DNA of 64,000 nt from Solibacillus daqui (GCF_028747805.1 NZ_CP114887.1:1233501-1297500); one strand, 5' to 3'; shown: positions 25,407 to 35,147, counted from the first letter of the stretch. Program-made: numbers and translations. The notes: generated from the sequence alone by a model not told the origin.

Positions 25407-26842
25407 ATTTAGATGCAACTTTACAGCAATTTTTTGGCTATGAAACCTTTCGACCAGGTCAACGAGAAATTATTGAAGCACTCGTAAACGGGCAAGATGT
25501 TGTAGCAATTTTACCGACGGGTATGGGAAAATCATTGTGCTATCAGCTGCCAGGATATTTGTTTTCAAAACCCGTGCTTATCATTTCACCGCTACTATCT
25601 CTTATGCAAGATCAGGTTGACCAGTTAAAGCATCGTGGGGAAAAGCGAGTCGTGGCACTGAATTCGTTTTTATCACCAGAGCAAAAGCGTTATGCACTGC
25701 ATTTTTTACATGAATATCGCTTTATTTTTGTATCTCCGGAAATGTTGCTTCAGCCTCAAGTGAAAGCGCGTTTGGAGCAAATGGAATTGTCGTTAATTGT
25801 TGCGGATGAGGCACACTGTATTTCACAGTGGGGGTTTGATTTTCGTCCTGATTATTTGCGAATTGGTGAAGTGTTATCGCAAATAAATCGGCCTCCAATT
25901 TTAGCATTATCAGCAACAGCTACCGATTCAGTTATTGAAGATATACAGCATTATTTAATGATGCATGACCCATTTCGTTATATGCATTCGGTCAATCGTG
26001 AAAATATTTATATGGTGAAAAAAGCATTTACTCATAAAGAAGATAAAATAGAGTGGATTAAAGATCATGTTACTAGCACATCAGGACCGGGTATTATTTA
26101 TACGCAATCTCGAGCAAAAACAGAGGCAATCAGCTTGCAGTTACTTGAAAGAAATATTGCCGTAGCAGCGTACCATGCTGGTAAGGATTCTCAGGACCGT
26201 CAATTTATTCAGCAGCAATTTTTAACGGGTAAGCTAGAATGGATTGTAGCGACCAATGCGTTTGGCATGGGAGTTCATAAAGACAATGTCCGACAAATCA
26301 TCCATGAAACAATGCCGTCCACGTTATCAAACTATATGCAAGAAATCGGGCGTGCTGGGCGAGATGGTCAAGACGCGGTAGCATTTTTACTACATGCGGA
26401 GGGTGATGAGCAATATGCAAAATTTATCGGAACTGAGGATTTACCAAAAGAAATACATATTGACCGATTTATGCAAGTAATCGCAAGTGGAGAACAGCCA
26501 AATGTGTTATTGGCGCGCGGAGAATTAACTGAAGTCGCCTTTCGTGTATTAAATTATTGGCTACAGCAAGAGTCGCCAGAACAAGTTAAGAAGCGTATGA
26601 AAGAGATGCAATTTAAAAAGTATGCTGAAGTGAATCTTGTGTTAAAGCTAATTGAAAACACGGATTGCATGCGTAAGCAAGTTGTCAATTATTTTGGGCA
26701 GCAGCTAATTCAAAAGCAGCAAAACTGTTGTAGCAATTGTGGAATTGATGTTGCACCGTTTTTGAAGCCTCGCGAAGAGCGACAGGAAACACAAATGACG
26801 ACTTGGCAGCAGCGTTTACAGCAAATATTGGTTCGAAACTAG
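25403..26842 (+). CDS. recQ: ATP-dependent DNA helicase RecQ (RecS-type)
   Basis: 479-residue superfamily 2 helicase. Motif 0 is FRPGQREII, Walker A LPTGMGKS, motif II DEAH (VADEAHCISQWG), motif III ALSATAT, motif V ATNAFGMGVHK and motif VI QEIGRAGRDG. A zinc-binding tail with CSNCGID near residue 450 is short, and no HRDC domain follows, so this is the small RecS-type helicase of Bacillus rather than full RecQ. It unwinds DNA during repair and recombination. Coupled to ypbB. Confidence 0.95.
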   Translation: MNLDATLQQFFGYETFRPGQREIIEALVNGQDVVAILPTGMGKSLCYQLPGYLFSKPVLIISPLLSLMQDQVDQLKHRGEKRVVALNSFLSPEQKRYALHFLHEYRFIFVSPEMLLQPQVKARLEQMELSLIVADEAHCISQWGFDFRPDYLRIGEVLSQINRPPILALSATATDSVIEDIQHYLMMHDPFRYMHSVNRENIYMVKKAFTHKEDKIEWIKDHVTSTSGPGIIYTQSRAKTEAISLQLLERNIAVAAYHAGKDSQDRQFIQQQFLTGKLEWIVATNAFGMGVHKDNVRQIIHETMPSTLSNYMQEIGRAGRDGQDAVAFLLHAEGDEQYAKFIGTEDLPKEIHIDRFMQVIASGEQPNVLLARGELTEVAFRVLNYWLQQESPEQVKKRMKEMQFKKYAEVNLVLKLIENTDCMRKQVVNYFGQQLIQKQQNCCSNCGIDVAPFLKPREERQETQMTTWQQRLQQILVRN

Positions 26843-26860
26843 TAATTTTAGCACGAACCG

Positions 26861-26889
26861 TTTACTTTTTTGTAGATATTCGTCATAAT
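26861..26889 (+). promoter_or_regulatory. Promoter of the LysM gene
   Basis: TTTACT and CATAAT with 17 bases between, 38 bases before the start codon. A candidate vegetative promoter. Confidence 0.5.
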
Positions 26890-26927
26890 ATACGTAAATG
26901 TTTTAGTAGTTGGAGGGTTGAGAGACC

Positions 26928-27584
26928 ATGACAAAAGAAGATTACCGTGAGAAGGTAGAGGAGCATCGTCAAGAGATCGACTTACATAATGAGTCTGGTG
27001 CAAAATTGTCACGTACTAGCCGAAATCAGAAAAAAGGTAAGAAAAAACAATCGAATCCAATTATGACACTTTTAGTTGTTGTCTTAATTTTTATTCCATT
27101 GAGCATCTTAGGTTATGTATGGTTATTTTATGAGCCAAGTGCATCAGAAGCTGAAACTGTGGAAGAAAATAAAGATAATGTTGTCTTAGAAATTGTAAAA
27201 CAGAACGAGGATTCAACAAAGGATACGGCTGATGACAAAGATGACGAAGAAAAAGCTGATGATACTAAAGATAAATCAACAGATGCTGATAAAGATGCTG
27301 AGCAAGAAAAAGAGAGTTTAGCGGCTGAAGAAGCGAAAAAAGCGGAAGAGGCTCAAAAAGTTGCAGCCCAAAAAGCAAAAGCGCTAGAAGAAAAGAAAAA
27401 AGCAGAAGAAGCAGTGAAAGCACAGCAAAAAACGCATACCGTTCAATCTACGGATAATCTATACCGAATCGCCATAAAATATTATGGAGATGGAAGCCCG
27501 GCTAATATCGAAAAAATTAAATCGGCAAATAATTTAGCAACGGATAGTATTTCAACAGGGCAAGTATTAGTAATAATTCCGTAA
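26928..27584 (+). CDS. ypbE: LysM-domain membrane-anchored protein (YpbE-like)
   Basis: 218 residues. A basic cytoplasmic N-terminus (KKGKKKQ) and one transmembrane helix (about 46-65) are followed by a highly charged extracellular Glu/Asp/Lys/Ala linker (about 70-170, coiled-coil-like) and a C-terminal LysM peptidoglycan-binding domain beginning THTVQSTDNLYRIAIKYYGD. It probably attaches to the wall while anchored in the membrane. Its position between recQ and ypbG matches B. subtilis ypbE. Start with GGAGGG. Confidence 0.88.
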   Translation: MTKEDYREKVEEHRQEIDLHNESGAKLSRTSRNQKKGKKKQSNPIMTLLVVVLIFIPLSILGYVWLFYEPSASEAETVEENKDNVVLEIVKQNEDSTKDTADDKDDEEKADDTKDKSTDADKDAEQEKESLAAEEAKKAEEAQKVAAQKAKALEEKKKAEEAVKAQQKTHTVQSTDNLYRIAIKYYGDGSPANIEKIKSANNLATDSISTGQVLVIIP

Positions 27585-27619
27585 TGTGTCCATAATTTAT
27601 AGCTGTATAGAGGAATAGC

Positions 27620-27657
27620 AAAAGACGAAACGTGACAAGCGCTCGTCTTTTTCTTTT
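27620..27657 (+). terminator. Terminator after the LysM gene
   Basis: AAAAGACGA pairs with TCGTCTTTT (27643-27651), followed by TCTTTT. Confidence 0.8.
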
Positions 27658-27676
27658 GATTGGAGGTTGATGAAAT

Positions 27677-28444
27677 ATGGTTGTTATCACCATCATTGTG
27701 CTCACTTGCGCTGTGATAATGTTGCAGATGTGGAAGCAGGCCAATGAAAATAATGTTCGAACACATGAAGTAACAGCAGTTGGTACTGGTAAGCCAGTGC
27801 AACTCTTTTTTATTTCAGATACGCATGCACGAAAGATTAACGACAAAATGATACAGAATATTAAAGGACAGGTAGATGCAGTAATTATAGGTGGCGATTT
27901 TGTTGACCGTCGCACAACGAAACAAACACTACTGGAAAATATTCAACTATTAAAAACACTTGGTCCCATTTATTTTGTATGGGGCAATAATGATATAGAA
28001 TTTGATGCACAAAAACTACATGCATTATTTTTACAACATGATGTTACAGTCCTTGAAAACGAAGTGGTGAAAATAGGGAAAGATCAAAACTTTTCTATAT
28101 GTGGGGTAACATTTAGTCCAAATTTGGAACAAGTAAAAGATGCATTTCGTTCTTGTGATTTAAACAAAACAGCGTTTATTGCACATAATCCTGAACTTTT
28201 TACAAGTGTACACAAACATTTCAAGCCACTACTGAGCATCGGTGGTCATTTACATGGTGGGCAAATTCGTATTTTTGGCTGGGGCATACAGCCACATGGC
28301 TATTTTAAACAACAGGGTCGCTATTTTGAGTTAGTTAGCAATGGCTATGGCACAACTTTACTCCCAATTCGATTAGGAGCGAAACCAGAGTGTCATGTGA
28401 TTAAAATAATATTCGAGCAAAATAAAACGTTTACCGTAAATTAG
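27677..28444 (+). CDS. ypbG: Membrane-associated metallophosphoesterase YpbG
   Basis: 255-residue calcineurin-like phosphoesterase. The N-terminus is a hydrophobic helix (about 1-17), likely a signal anchor. All metal-binding motifs are present: ISDTHARKIN, GGDFVDRR, WGNND, AHNPE and GGHLHGGQI. The natural substrate is unknown. GGAGG at 27661-27665 precedes the ATG. Position matches B. subtilis ypbG. Confidence 0.88.
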   Translation: MVVITIIVLTCAVIMLQMWKQANENNVRTHEVTAVGTGKPVQLFFISDTHARKINDKMIQNIKGQVDAVIIGGDFVDRRTTKQTLLENIQLLKTLGPIYFVWGNNDIEFDAQKLHALFLQHDVTVLENEVVKIGKDQNFSICGVTFSPNLEQVKDAFRSCDLNKTAFIAHNPELFTSVHKHFKPLLSIGGHLHGGQIRIFGWGIQPHGYFKQQGRYFELVSNGYGTTLLPIRLGAKPECHVIKIIFEQNKTFTVN

Positions 28445-28487
28445 CAGTATAATAAGATGTATGGAACAATTTTAAGGAGATGTTAGT

Positions 28488-29453
28488 ATGCAAAAGGTAG
28501 ATGCAATCATAGTAGGTGGAGGCCCTTGTGGTTTAGCTGCTGCGATTGAACTACAAAATATTGGTTTAACACCAATTGTGATAGAAAAAGGGAATGTCGT
28601 CAATGCGATTTACAATTACCCGACGCATCAAACGTTTTTTAGTACAAGTGAAAAGTTAGCTATAGGTGATGTGCCATTTATTATTGAACAGCGTAAACCA
28701 AAACGAAATCAAGCCCTTGTGTATTATCGCGAAGTGGTAAAGTCAAAAAAAATTCGAGTAAATAGTTTTGAATTGGTGAATTGTGTAGAAAAACAAGGGG
28801 ACACATTTACTGTAAAAACAGATAAAGAAACGTATGAAACGCCGTATGTAGTTATTGCAACCGGCTATTATGATCACCCAAATTATTTAAATATTGCAGG
28901 TGAAACTCTATCGAAAGTGCATCATTATTTCAAAGAGGCACATGAGTTTTTTGATTTAAATGTATTAGTCATTGGTGGTAAAAATTCTGCGATTGATGCA
29001 GCTTTAGAATTAAATAAGGCCGGTGCGCATGTAACGGTGGTGTACCGTGGAGAAGAATATTCACCAAGCATTAAGCCATGGGTATTACCCGAATTTTTAG
29101 GTCTCGTGCGTGACGGAGAAATTTCGATGCAGTTTAACACAATTGTTAAAGAAATCCGTGAACACGAGGTTGTAATAGAAATTGATGGCAATGAACAAAT
29201 GATTGCAAACGATACGGTGTTTGCAATGACGGGGTATCATCCAGACCATAGTTTTATTCGTGCAATGGGAGTTGAAATCGACGATGAAACTGGACGCCCT
29301 ACGTTTGATTTAGATACGATGGAAACAAATGTTAAAAATTTATTTATTGCAGGCGTAATTGCAGCAGGAAATAACGCCAATGAAATATTTATTGAAAATG
29401 GACGCTTCCACGGGGGCATGATCGCCGAAAAAATTGCACAGCAAATGAAATAA
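28488..29453 (+). CDS. ypdA: Bacillithiol disulfide reductase YpdA
   Basis: 321-residue NADPH-dependent flavoprotein. The FAD loop GGGPCGLAAA (10-19) contains Cys14, the conserved redox-active cysteine of YpdA proteins. A second NAD(P) motif is VIGGKNSAIDAALEL, with the closing FAD motif ATGYYDHP/AGVIAAGNNANE. It lacks the CxxC of thioredoxin reductase. It keeps bacillithiol reduced, consistent with a bacillithiol-using Bacillota. The stop is close to ansA. Confidence 0.93.
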   Translation: MQKVDAIIVGGGPCGLAAAIELQNIGLTPIVIEKGNVVNAIYNYPTHQTFFSTSEKLAIGDVPFIIEQRKPKRNQALVYYREVVKSKKIRVNSFELVNCVEKQGDTFTVKTDKETYETPYVVIATGYYDHPNYLNIAGETLSKVHHYFKEAHEFFDLNVLVIGGKNSAIDAALELNKAGAHVTVVYRGEEYSPSIKPWVLPEFLGLVRDGEISMQFNTIVKEIREHEVVIEIDGNEQMIANDTVFAMTGYHPDHSFIRAMGVEIDDETGRPTFDLDTMETNVKNLFIAGVIAAGNNANEIFIENGRFHGGMIAEKIAQQMK

Positions 29454-29465
29454 GAGGTGGATACA

Positions 29466-30431
29466 TTGAAGAAAAAAGTAGTATTAATTACGACAGGTGG
29501 AACAATTGCAAGTACACGCAATGATAAAAATAAATTAGAGTCGGGCAAGCTGGATGGCAATGCGATTTTATCGATGTGTCAGCTTGAAGATGAAATTGAT
29601 ATTGAACTCATCGATTTGTTTCAAATTCCATCAATGCATATGACTTTTGAAAACTTAAATCATTTAAATGCAACAATTCAAAAATTATTTCAAGATAAAA
29701 CAGTGAGTGGCATTGTTGTAACACATGGTACAGATAGCTTAGAAGAAACAGCATATTTTTTAGAGCTAACGATTGATGATGAGCGCCCGATTATTGTGAC
29801 GGGTTCACAAAAGGCACCTGGCGATATTGGTACAGATGTTTATTCGAACTTACGTAACTCATTATTAGTAGCTACTAGTGATGAAGCGAAGAATATCGGG
29901 ACATGTGTTGTTTTTAATGAAAAGATTATTCATTCTAAATATGTGAAAAAGGTTCACTCTTCAAGTATTAATGGCTTTGGTGCGATTGGTTATGGGATGC
30001 TTGGCTATATTGATAATGATGAAGTCATTATTTATCAAAAGCCTACGCATAAAGAGGCATATGCGATTCAAGAAAATTATCCAAAAGTTGAAATCGTACT
30101 TGCGTATTTAGGGGCAAGCTCAATTATGTTAGATGCTTTATATAATGCAGATGTAGAAGGGATTGTCCTTGTTGGGGCAGGGCGCGGACAGATTACGCCA
30201 GATATGACAAGTGCGATTGAAAAGCTATGTCAAAAGGGAACGAAAGTCGTGCTCACAACGTCGACAGAAGAAGGACGTGTATTCCCAACATATGACTACT
30301 ATGGTAGTGCCAACAATTTAAAAGATAAGGGTGTAGTAATGGGTGGCGATTTCGATCCGAAAAAAGCACGCTTAAAGTTATTGTTGATGCTAGCAAACGG
30401 CAACACAAACTTTGATTCATTTATGCATTAA
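29466..30431 (+). CDS. ansA: L-asparaginase
   Basis: 321 residues from TTG at 29466, favoured over GTG at 29457 because AAGAGG (29452-29457) is spaced for it. Both catalytic threonine motifs are present: TTGGTIAST (first Thr) and VVTHGTDSLEETA (second Thr-Asp). It hydrolyses asparagine to aspartate and ammonia. It has no signal peptide, so it is cytoplasmic, type I-like. It lies 12 bases after ypdA, apparently in one transcript, and ends at a strong terminator. Confidence 0.93.
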   Translation: MKKKVVLITTGGTIASTRNDKNKLESGKLDGNAILSMCQLEDEIDIELIDLFQIPSMHMTFENLNHLNATIQKLFQDKTVSGIVVTHGTDSLEETAYFLELTIDDERPIIVTGSQKAPGDIGTDVYSNLRNSLLVATSDEAKNIGTCVVFNEKIIHSKYVKKVHSSSINGFGAIGYGMLGYIDNDEVIIYQKPTHKEAYAIQENYPKVEIVLAYLGASSIMLDALYNADVEGIVLVGAGRGQITPDMTSAIEKLCQKGTKVVLTTSTEEGRVFPTYDYYGSANNLKDKGVVMGGDFDPKKARLKLLLMLANGNTNFDSFMH

Positions 30432-30434
30432 TGA

Positions 30435-30474
30435 AAAAACTCGGCATACAGTTCAAAGTAGCCGAGTTTTTTTA
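30435..30474 (+). terminator. Terminator after ansA
   Basis: AAAAAACTCGGC pairs with GCCGAGTTTTTT. Confidence 0.93.
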
Positions 30475-30571
30475 CATAAATGAAGTGATAAAATATGACC
30501 ACACTTTCCCTCGCTGAATTAAATAGTGTTATAATTGTAATAGTTGATTTTTGAGGAAAGGAGCCGGCGAC

Positions 30572-31240
30572 ATGTTCATAATTTTATCTGCAGCGATTGC
30601 GCCGGGTCTGGCTCTGTTAAGTTTTTTTTATTTACGAAACCAAATGGACACCGAACCAAGACGAGCGCTCTTGCATGCTTTTATTTTTGGCGCGATAATT
30701 ACATTTCCTGTGTTGTTCATACAATTTGTATTAGCAGAAGAGCAAACGTTTAGTAATCCGTTTTTTATTAATGTCATTTTTACGAGTATATTAGAGGAAT
30801 TGGTGAAATGGCTTATAATTTTTGCGGTAATTTTACGTCATGTAGAATTTGATGATCCCTATGATGGCATTTTGTTTGGGGCTGCTGTTTCACTTGGATT
30901 TGCTACGGTGGAAAATGTTATTTTTTTATTGTCATTTGGTGTAGACCAAGCATTTATGCGGGCAATGCTTCCTGTTTCGAGCCATGCCTTATTTGGTGTG
31001 GTGATGGGTTATTATTATGGGAAGGGAAAATTTTCGAGCGATGAAATTCAAAAGAAATTTATTTTTCTCGCATTGTTTGCACCAGTGGGCTTACATATCA
31101 TGTATAACTCGATTTTAATGCTAGAGGGTAGTTTTATTTATGCAATGTTGCCGTTTATGTTATTTTTATGGTGGTTTGCATTACGTAAAGTAAAATTGGC
31201 GCACGAACATTTAATTGAACATTTGTCGAAAAAATTTTAA
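30572..31240 (+). CDS. prsW: Intramembrane protease PrsW
   Basis: 222-residue multi-pass membrane protease with about seven helices. The active-site pattern is visible: EE at 75-76 in SILEELVKW, then FATVENVIF and SHALFGVVMG. In B. subtilis PrsW cleaves anti-sigma-W RsiW; whether RsiW exists here is outside the window. Start ATG at 30572 fits AAAGGAG; the TTG at 30551 was rejected. An extended -10 TGTTATAAT (30527-30535) lies upstream. Precedes sleB as in B. subtilis. Confidence 0.92.
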   Translation: MFIILSAAIAPGLALLSFFYLRNQMDTEPRRALLHAFIFGAIITFPVLFIQFVLAEEQTFSNPFFINVIFTSILEELVKWLIIFAVILRHVEFDDPYDGILFGAAVSLGFATVENVIFLLSFGVDQAFMRAMLPVSSHALFGVVMGYYYGKGKFSSDEIQKKFIFLALFAPVGLHIMYNSILMLEGSFIYAMLPFMLFLWWFALRKVKLAHEHLIEHLSKKF

Positions 31241-31254
31241 CAATAATAATAGCT

Positions 31255-31292
31255 AAGAGGTTATGTGAAGTAAATCACATAGCCTCTTTTTT
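31255..31292 (+). terminator. Terminator after prsW
   Basis: GAGGTTATGTGA pairs with TCACATAGCCTC (one mismatch) and is followed by six T. Confidence 0.88.
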
Positions 31293-31364
31293 GCTGAATT
31301 GGAAATAATAAAAACTTCAGATAGCTCACTTCTAAATGCAATTTCACTTTGTAGTTTTTGAGTA

Positions 31365-31394
31365 TGTATAATCTAAGATTTTTTTTCCATCCTA
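31365..31394 (+). promoter_or_regulatory. Candidate sigma-G promoter of sleB-ypeB
   Basis: TGTATA and CATCCTA separated by 17 bases fit the forespore sigma-G pattern (TGNATA, CATNNTA). The predicted start of transcription lies just before the ribosome site, giving a short leader. Known biology agrees: sleB is forespore-specific. Confidence 0.6.
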
Positions 31395-31415
31395 TGTAAA
31401 AAAGGAGTGGAAGAT

Positions 31416-32195
31416 GTGAAAAAGATTGCGTTATTAGGCATGCTTTTCGTTGTAGTGTTTGCACCAACGAGCTCGGCATTTACAAATCAAGAAATTCAGC
31501 GCGGTGCATTTGGAGATGATGTTATCGAATTGCAGGCGAGATTGCAATATATCGGATTTTACCATGGCGAGCTTGATGGCAAGTTTGGTTATGGTACCTA
31601 CTGGGCGCTACGTAATTTCCAGGAGCAGTACGGATTGCCGATTGATGGAATTGCAGGACAGGCAACAAAGAAAAAACTTGTAAACAATTCTGATTATGAT
31701 GAGGAATATGTGAAAAAGCAAATAAGGTTAGGAAATCGTTTTACGTATTACGGTGGTATCCCTCTAGATCAGCAAGTAAAAGATGGGGGCGGTTCTGGCA
31801 GTTCGAATTCTTCGACATCGATGCAGCTACCTCCTGGATATACGGAGCAAGATTTGCAAATATTGGCGAACGCGGTATATGGTGAGGCGCGTGGTGAGCC
31901 ATATGAGGGTCAAGTCGCTGTTGCAGCAGTTATATTAAATCGCTTAGAGTCACCTGAATTCCCAGATACGATTTCTGAAATTATTTTTCAGCCGTTAGCG
32001 TTTACAGCGGTAGCAGACGGGCAAATATGGCTAACACCAAATGAACGTGCAAAACAAGCGGTATTAGATGCGATTAATGGCTGGGATCCGTCAGAAAACG
32101 CACTGTATTACTTCAATCCGAAAACAGCAACGAGTAAATGGATTTGGACAAGGCAACAAATAAAACAAATAGGCGAGCATATTTTTTGCGTGTAA
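31416..32195 (+). CDS. sleB: Spore cortex-lytic enzyme SleB
   Basis: 259 residues from GTG at 31416 (ribosome site AAAGGAG; the GTG at 31407 overlaps it and was rejected). A signal peptide (about 1-21) is followed by a peptidoglycan-binding domain (about 25-85, with FGDDVIELQARL and DGIAGQATKKKL) and a C-terminal SleB hydrolase domain whose catalytic Glu sits in YGEARGEPYEGQVAVAAV. It is a lytic transglycosylase that degrades muramic-delta-lactam cortex during germination. The partner ypeB follows 12 bases on. Confidence 0.95.
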   Translation: MKKIALLGMLFVVVFAPTSSAFTNQEIQRGAFGDDVIELQARLQYIGFYHGELDGKFGYGTYWALRNFQEQYGLPIDGIAGQATKKKLVNNSDYDEEYVKKQIRLGNRFTYYGGIPLDQQVKDGGGSGSSNSSTSMQLPPGYTEQDLQILANAVYGEARGEPYEGQVAVAAVILNRLESPEFPDTISEIIFQPLAFTAVADGQIWLTPNERAKQAVLDAINGWDPSENALYYFNPKTATSKWIWTRQQIKQIGEHIFCV

Positions 32196-32207
32196 ATAGG
32201 AGAGAAT

Positions 32208-33488
32208 ATGAAAAATTTAACATACTTATTAGGATTGTTTGTCGTTATTTTAGCCTTTGTTGCAGTTGATTTTTACAATCAAAATAAACAGTTAGAGCGT
32301 GCAGTATATGCGACGCAATCACGTGATTTTTCGGCAACTACTGAAAAATTATCAATCCTTCATACAGCTGTTGAGCAATCGCTACTGTTTCAAGACGAAA
32401 AAACATTAGCAACGGAACTCGATTCGATTTGGCGTATGAGTAGTGATCTTCGAAAATCTGTTGCGAATCTACCTTTGCAACCAGACGTTCAAAACGAATG
32501 GATGCGTTACTTGGGGAAAATAGGTGATAGTGCAAAGCAAGCGACGAATAAAGGCACATACGAGGATTGGCAAAAAAGTATGACGACAGTCGCATCGAAT
32601 TTACATGCATTTGCAGAAGAATGGAATATTGCGACCGTTGCTTTTTATAATAACGATGGAGATTTACAAAAATGGACGAACAATCAAACCCTAGAACTTA
32701 GTGACTCTCCATTTGTTAATGTCTCCAAACAATTGAAATCATATAATGAAACAGATTTCCCTCTAACAGCAAGTGAGTCAGATTATGAAAAAAAGCGAGA
32801 TTTACAGCATTTAAAGGAACAAAAAATTACAAAAGATCAAGCTGTCGAAACGTTTAAAAAATATTTTCCTCATATTGATGATGCGATTGTGACCATCTCG
32901 AAAAGTAAGGACGATGCCCCTTATCCTTTCTATCACATTCAATTTGTGCGTGGTTCACGGATTGGATATGCGGATATTACCGAGAAAGGCGGTCATTTAT
33001 TATCTTTTCTAATGGAACGCCCCGTCACAAAAGAACGGAAATCACATGAAGAAATATTAAATACTGCGAAAAACTTTATGCAGAATGTTGGCTACAGTGA
33101 CGTCACATTAAGCGAGTCTCGTGAAAATCATGAAGCATGGCATTTTGTTTTTACACGTACGCTAGAAGATAATTCACTTGTTTATCCAGATAGCATTCAA
33201 GTAAAGGTTGCAAAAGATACGGGTGAAATATTTGGTGTGAACGCAATGGAGTACATTCAGGAAGAAAAGATCCCAACTCAAGGTGAGATTCCAATCCAAT
33301 GGGATGCCTTCTTTGCAGATAATGTAGTAGTCGAAGAAACGAAGAAAATCTATACGACGAATGCAACACTTGATCTTCGAAAATGCTATGAAGTCATTGC
33401 ACGTTTGAAAACAGATCAAAATGACACATATCGAATGGTTATAGATACCGAAACGCATGAAGTGATAAAAATTGAAAAAGTTCATTAA
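32208..33488 (+). CDS. ypeB: Germination protein YpeB
   Basis: 426 residues: an N-terminal membrane anchor (about 5-21), a helical middle region and three C-terminal PepSY-like repeats (from about 215: KITKDQAVETFKKYFPH, then SHEEILNTAKNFMQNVGYSDV, then the last 80 residues). In other Bacillus species YpeB and SleB stabilise each other in dormant spores. Operon with sleB. Confidence 0.94.
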   Translation: MKNLTYLLGLFVVILAFVAVDFYNQNKQLERAVYATQSRDFSATTEKLSILHTAVEQSLLFQDEKTLATELDSIWRMSSDLRKSVANLPLQPDVQNEWMRYLGKIGDSAKQATNKGTYEDWQKSMTTVASNLHAFAEEWNIATVAFYNNDGDLQKWTNNQTLELSDSPFVNVSKQLKSYNETDFPLTASESDYEKKRDLQHLKEQKITKDQAVETFKKYFPHIDDAIVTISKSKDDAPYPFYHIQFVRGSRIGYADITEKGGHLLSFLMERPVTKERKSHEEILNTAKNFMQNVGYSDVTLSESRENHEAWHFVFTRTLEDNSLVYPDSIQVKVAKDTGEIFGVNAMEYIQEEKIPTQGEIPIQWDAFFADNVVVEETKKIYTTNATLDLRKCYEVIARLKTDQNDTYRMVIDTETHEVIKIEKVH

Positions 33489-33578
33489 GAATATTGAAAA
33501 AACTATTTGCATCCTATGGCTAAAATCCTAATCCCATGAGATAATAGCATTTATTATGGTACAGGCGGGGAGAGGCAA

Positions 33579-34232
33579 ATGGAGCTGAAAATTGGAACTC
33601 AACTTACATTGGAACCAACATACACAGAACGTGTTGAAAAATTCCGTTGTCGCGTTGTAGAAACAAAAGACAATATCATTTTTATTGATTATCCAATTAA
33701 TGTTGAAACAAAAAAGACGTCTTTCTTAATTGATGGCGCACAATTTCGAGTTGTTTTTAATACAGAAACAAAAGAAAGTTATTCTTTTAATACAGAAGTC
33801 TTAGGGCGTAGAGCTGGTAATGTGCATATGATTATACTTTCGTGTCCACCTAAAGAGGACTTTCTTAAAATTCAACGTCGTGAATATGTTCGTGTTGAAA
33901 CACCAGTCGATGTTGCGATTGATTTTAAAGGGAGTAAATATCAATTTGTCGCCGAAGATATTAGTGCTGGTGGGATAGCAATTCACCTTAAAACCCCAGT
34001 TGATTTCACAGAAGGCGACGAAGTTCAAGCATTAGTCGTATTGCCATTTACTAATGGTGAAATTCGATATGTCGAAACGGAGGCGGTCATTGTCCGAATT
34101 TTTGAACGTGATGGCTTTCAAATTGCTTCAATCAGCTTTACTGATACCGATGATGTGGATAAGCAGCATATTGTTCGATTCTGTTTTGAACGCCAAGTAT
34201 TGATTCGTAAAAAAGAATTAAATGAGCTATAA
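33579..34232 (+). CDS. ypfA: PilZ-domain cyclic-di-GMP receptor YpfA (flagellar brake type)
   Basis: 217 residues. A YcgR-type N-terminal beta-barrel (about 1-95) precedes a PilZ domain with both cyclic-di-GMP motifs: RREYVR near residue 104 and DISAGGIAI near 127. In B. subtilis YpfA slows flagella. It could read cyclic-di-GMP made by the GGDEF protein at the left end of this window. Start with GGGGAGAGG. Ends at a strong terminator. Confidence 0.9.
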   Translation: MELKIGTQLTLEPTYTERVEKFRCRVVETKDNIIFIDYPINVETKKTSFLIDGAQFRVVFNTETKESYSFNTEVLGRRAGNVHMIILSCPPKEDFLKIQRREYVRVETPVDVAIDFKGSKYQFVAEDISAGGIAIHLKTPVDFTEGDEVQALVVLPFTNGEIRYVETEAVIVRIFERDGFQIASISFTDTDDVDKQHIVRFCFERQVLIRKKELNEL

Positions 34233-34240
34233 AAAATCTG

Positions 34241-34280
34241 AAAACGCACTTTGAAGTTCTATTTTCAAAGTGCGTTTTTT
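34241..34280 (+). terminator. Terminator after ypfA
   Basis: AAAACGCACTTTGAA pairs with TTCAAAGTGCGTTTT. Confidence 0.93.
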
Positions 34281-34355
34281 CATGAAATAGAACGTAAAAA
34301 TCGAATATCTATTTCCTATTATGTTACAATATCAACGGAAAGTAGGGATTAATTT

Positions 34356-35027
34356 ATGGCAAAAAAAATTCAAATTGCAATTGATGGTCCAGCAGGGGCA
34401 GGGAAAAGCACAATTGCAAAAATTGTAGCAGAAGCACTTCAATTTACGTATATTGACACAGGGGCAATGTATCGAGCAGTAACGTATAAAGCATTGAACG
34501 AAAACATACAATTACATGACGCACAAGCAATCGAATCAATGCTAAATCATACAACAATCGCATTACAACCTTCAGAACAAGGGCAATTAGTGTTTGTAGA
34601 TGGTGAAGACGTTTCGCAGGCCATTCGTTCAAACGATGTAACTTCAAATGTTTCTGAAGTGGCAGCACATGCGAATATTCGTGAAATATTAGTTGCTATG
34701 CAGCAAAAATTAGCAGCAAATGGCGGCGTTGTAATGGATGGCCGAGATATTGCAACACATGTATTAAAAGATGCAGAGCTTAAAATTTTCATGTCAGCTA
34801 CCGTTGAAGAACGTGCGCGTCGTCGTTTCCTAGACAATGAACGTCGTGGAATTGAGTCGACAATTGAATTGTTACAACAGGAAATTGCATTACGTGATAA
34901 GTTGGATAGTGAACGTGAAGCATCTCCATTAATTCAAGCAGAAGATGCGTTATTTTTAGACACAACGAATTTATCAATTGATGAAGCTGCACAAGAAATT
35001 TTAAAGTTAGCGCAAGCAAAAATGTAA
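34356..35027 (+). CDS. cmk: Cytidylate kinase
   Basis: 223-residue P-loop kinase that phosphorylates CMP/dCMP. P-loop DGPAGAGKST (9-18), CMP-binding DTGAMYRA, and GRDIATHVL followed by SATVEERARRR, all typical. Adenylate-type lid RRRFLDNERRG. Cytoplasmic. It is followed 120 bases on by ypfD as in B. subtilis. The start follows AAGTAGGG. Confidence 0.95.
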   Translation: MAKKIQIAIDGPAGAGKSTIAKIVAEALQFTYIDTGAMYRAVTYKALNENIQLHDAQAIESMLNHTTIALQPSEQGQLVFVDGEDVSQAIRSNDVTSNVSEVAAHANIREILVAMQQKLAANGGVVMDGRDIATHVLKDAELKIFMSATVEERARRRFLDNERRGIESTIELLQQEIALRDKLDSEREASPLIQAEDALFLDTTNLSIDEAAQEILKLAQAKM

Positions 35028-35147
35028 GATTTTTTTAGGTCAATCCAACACAGGAACATGAAATTTCTGAAAATAAAGGGATATTTTTTGTTTTTGTAGA
35101 ACTTTTCGAATAAAATAAAAAGTGGAATATGCGAAGGAGGGTTACAT

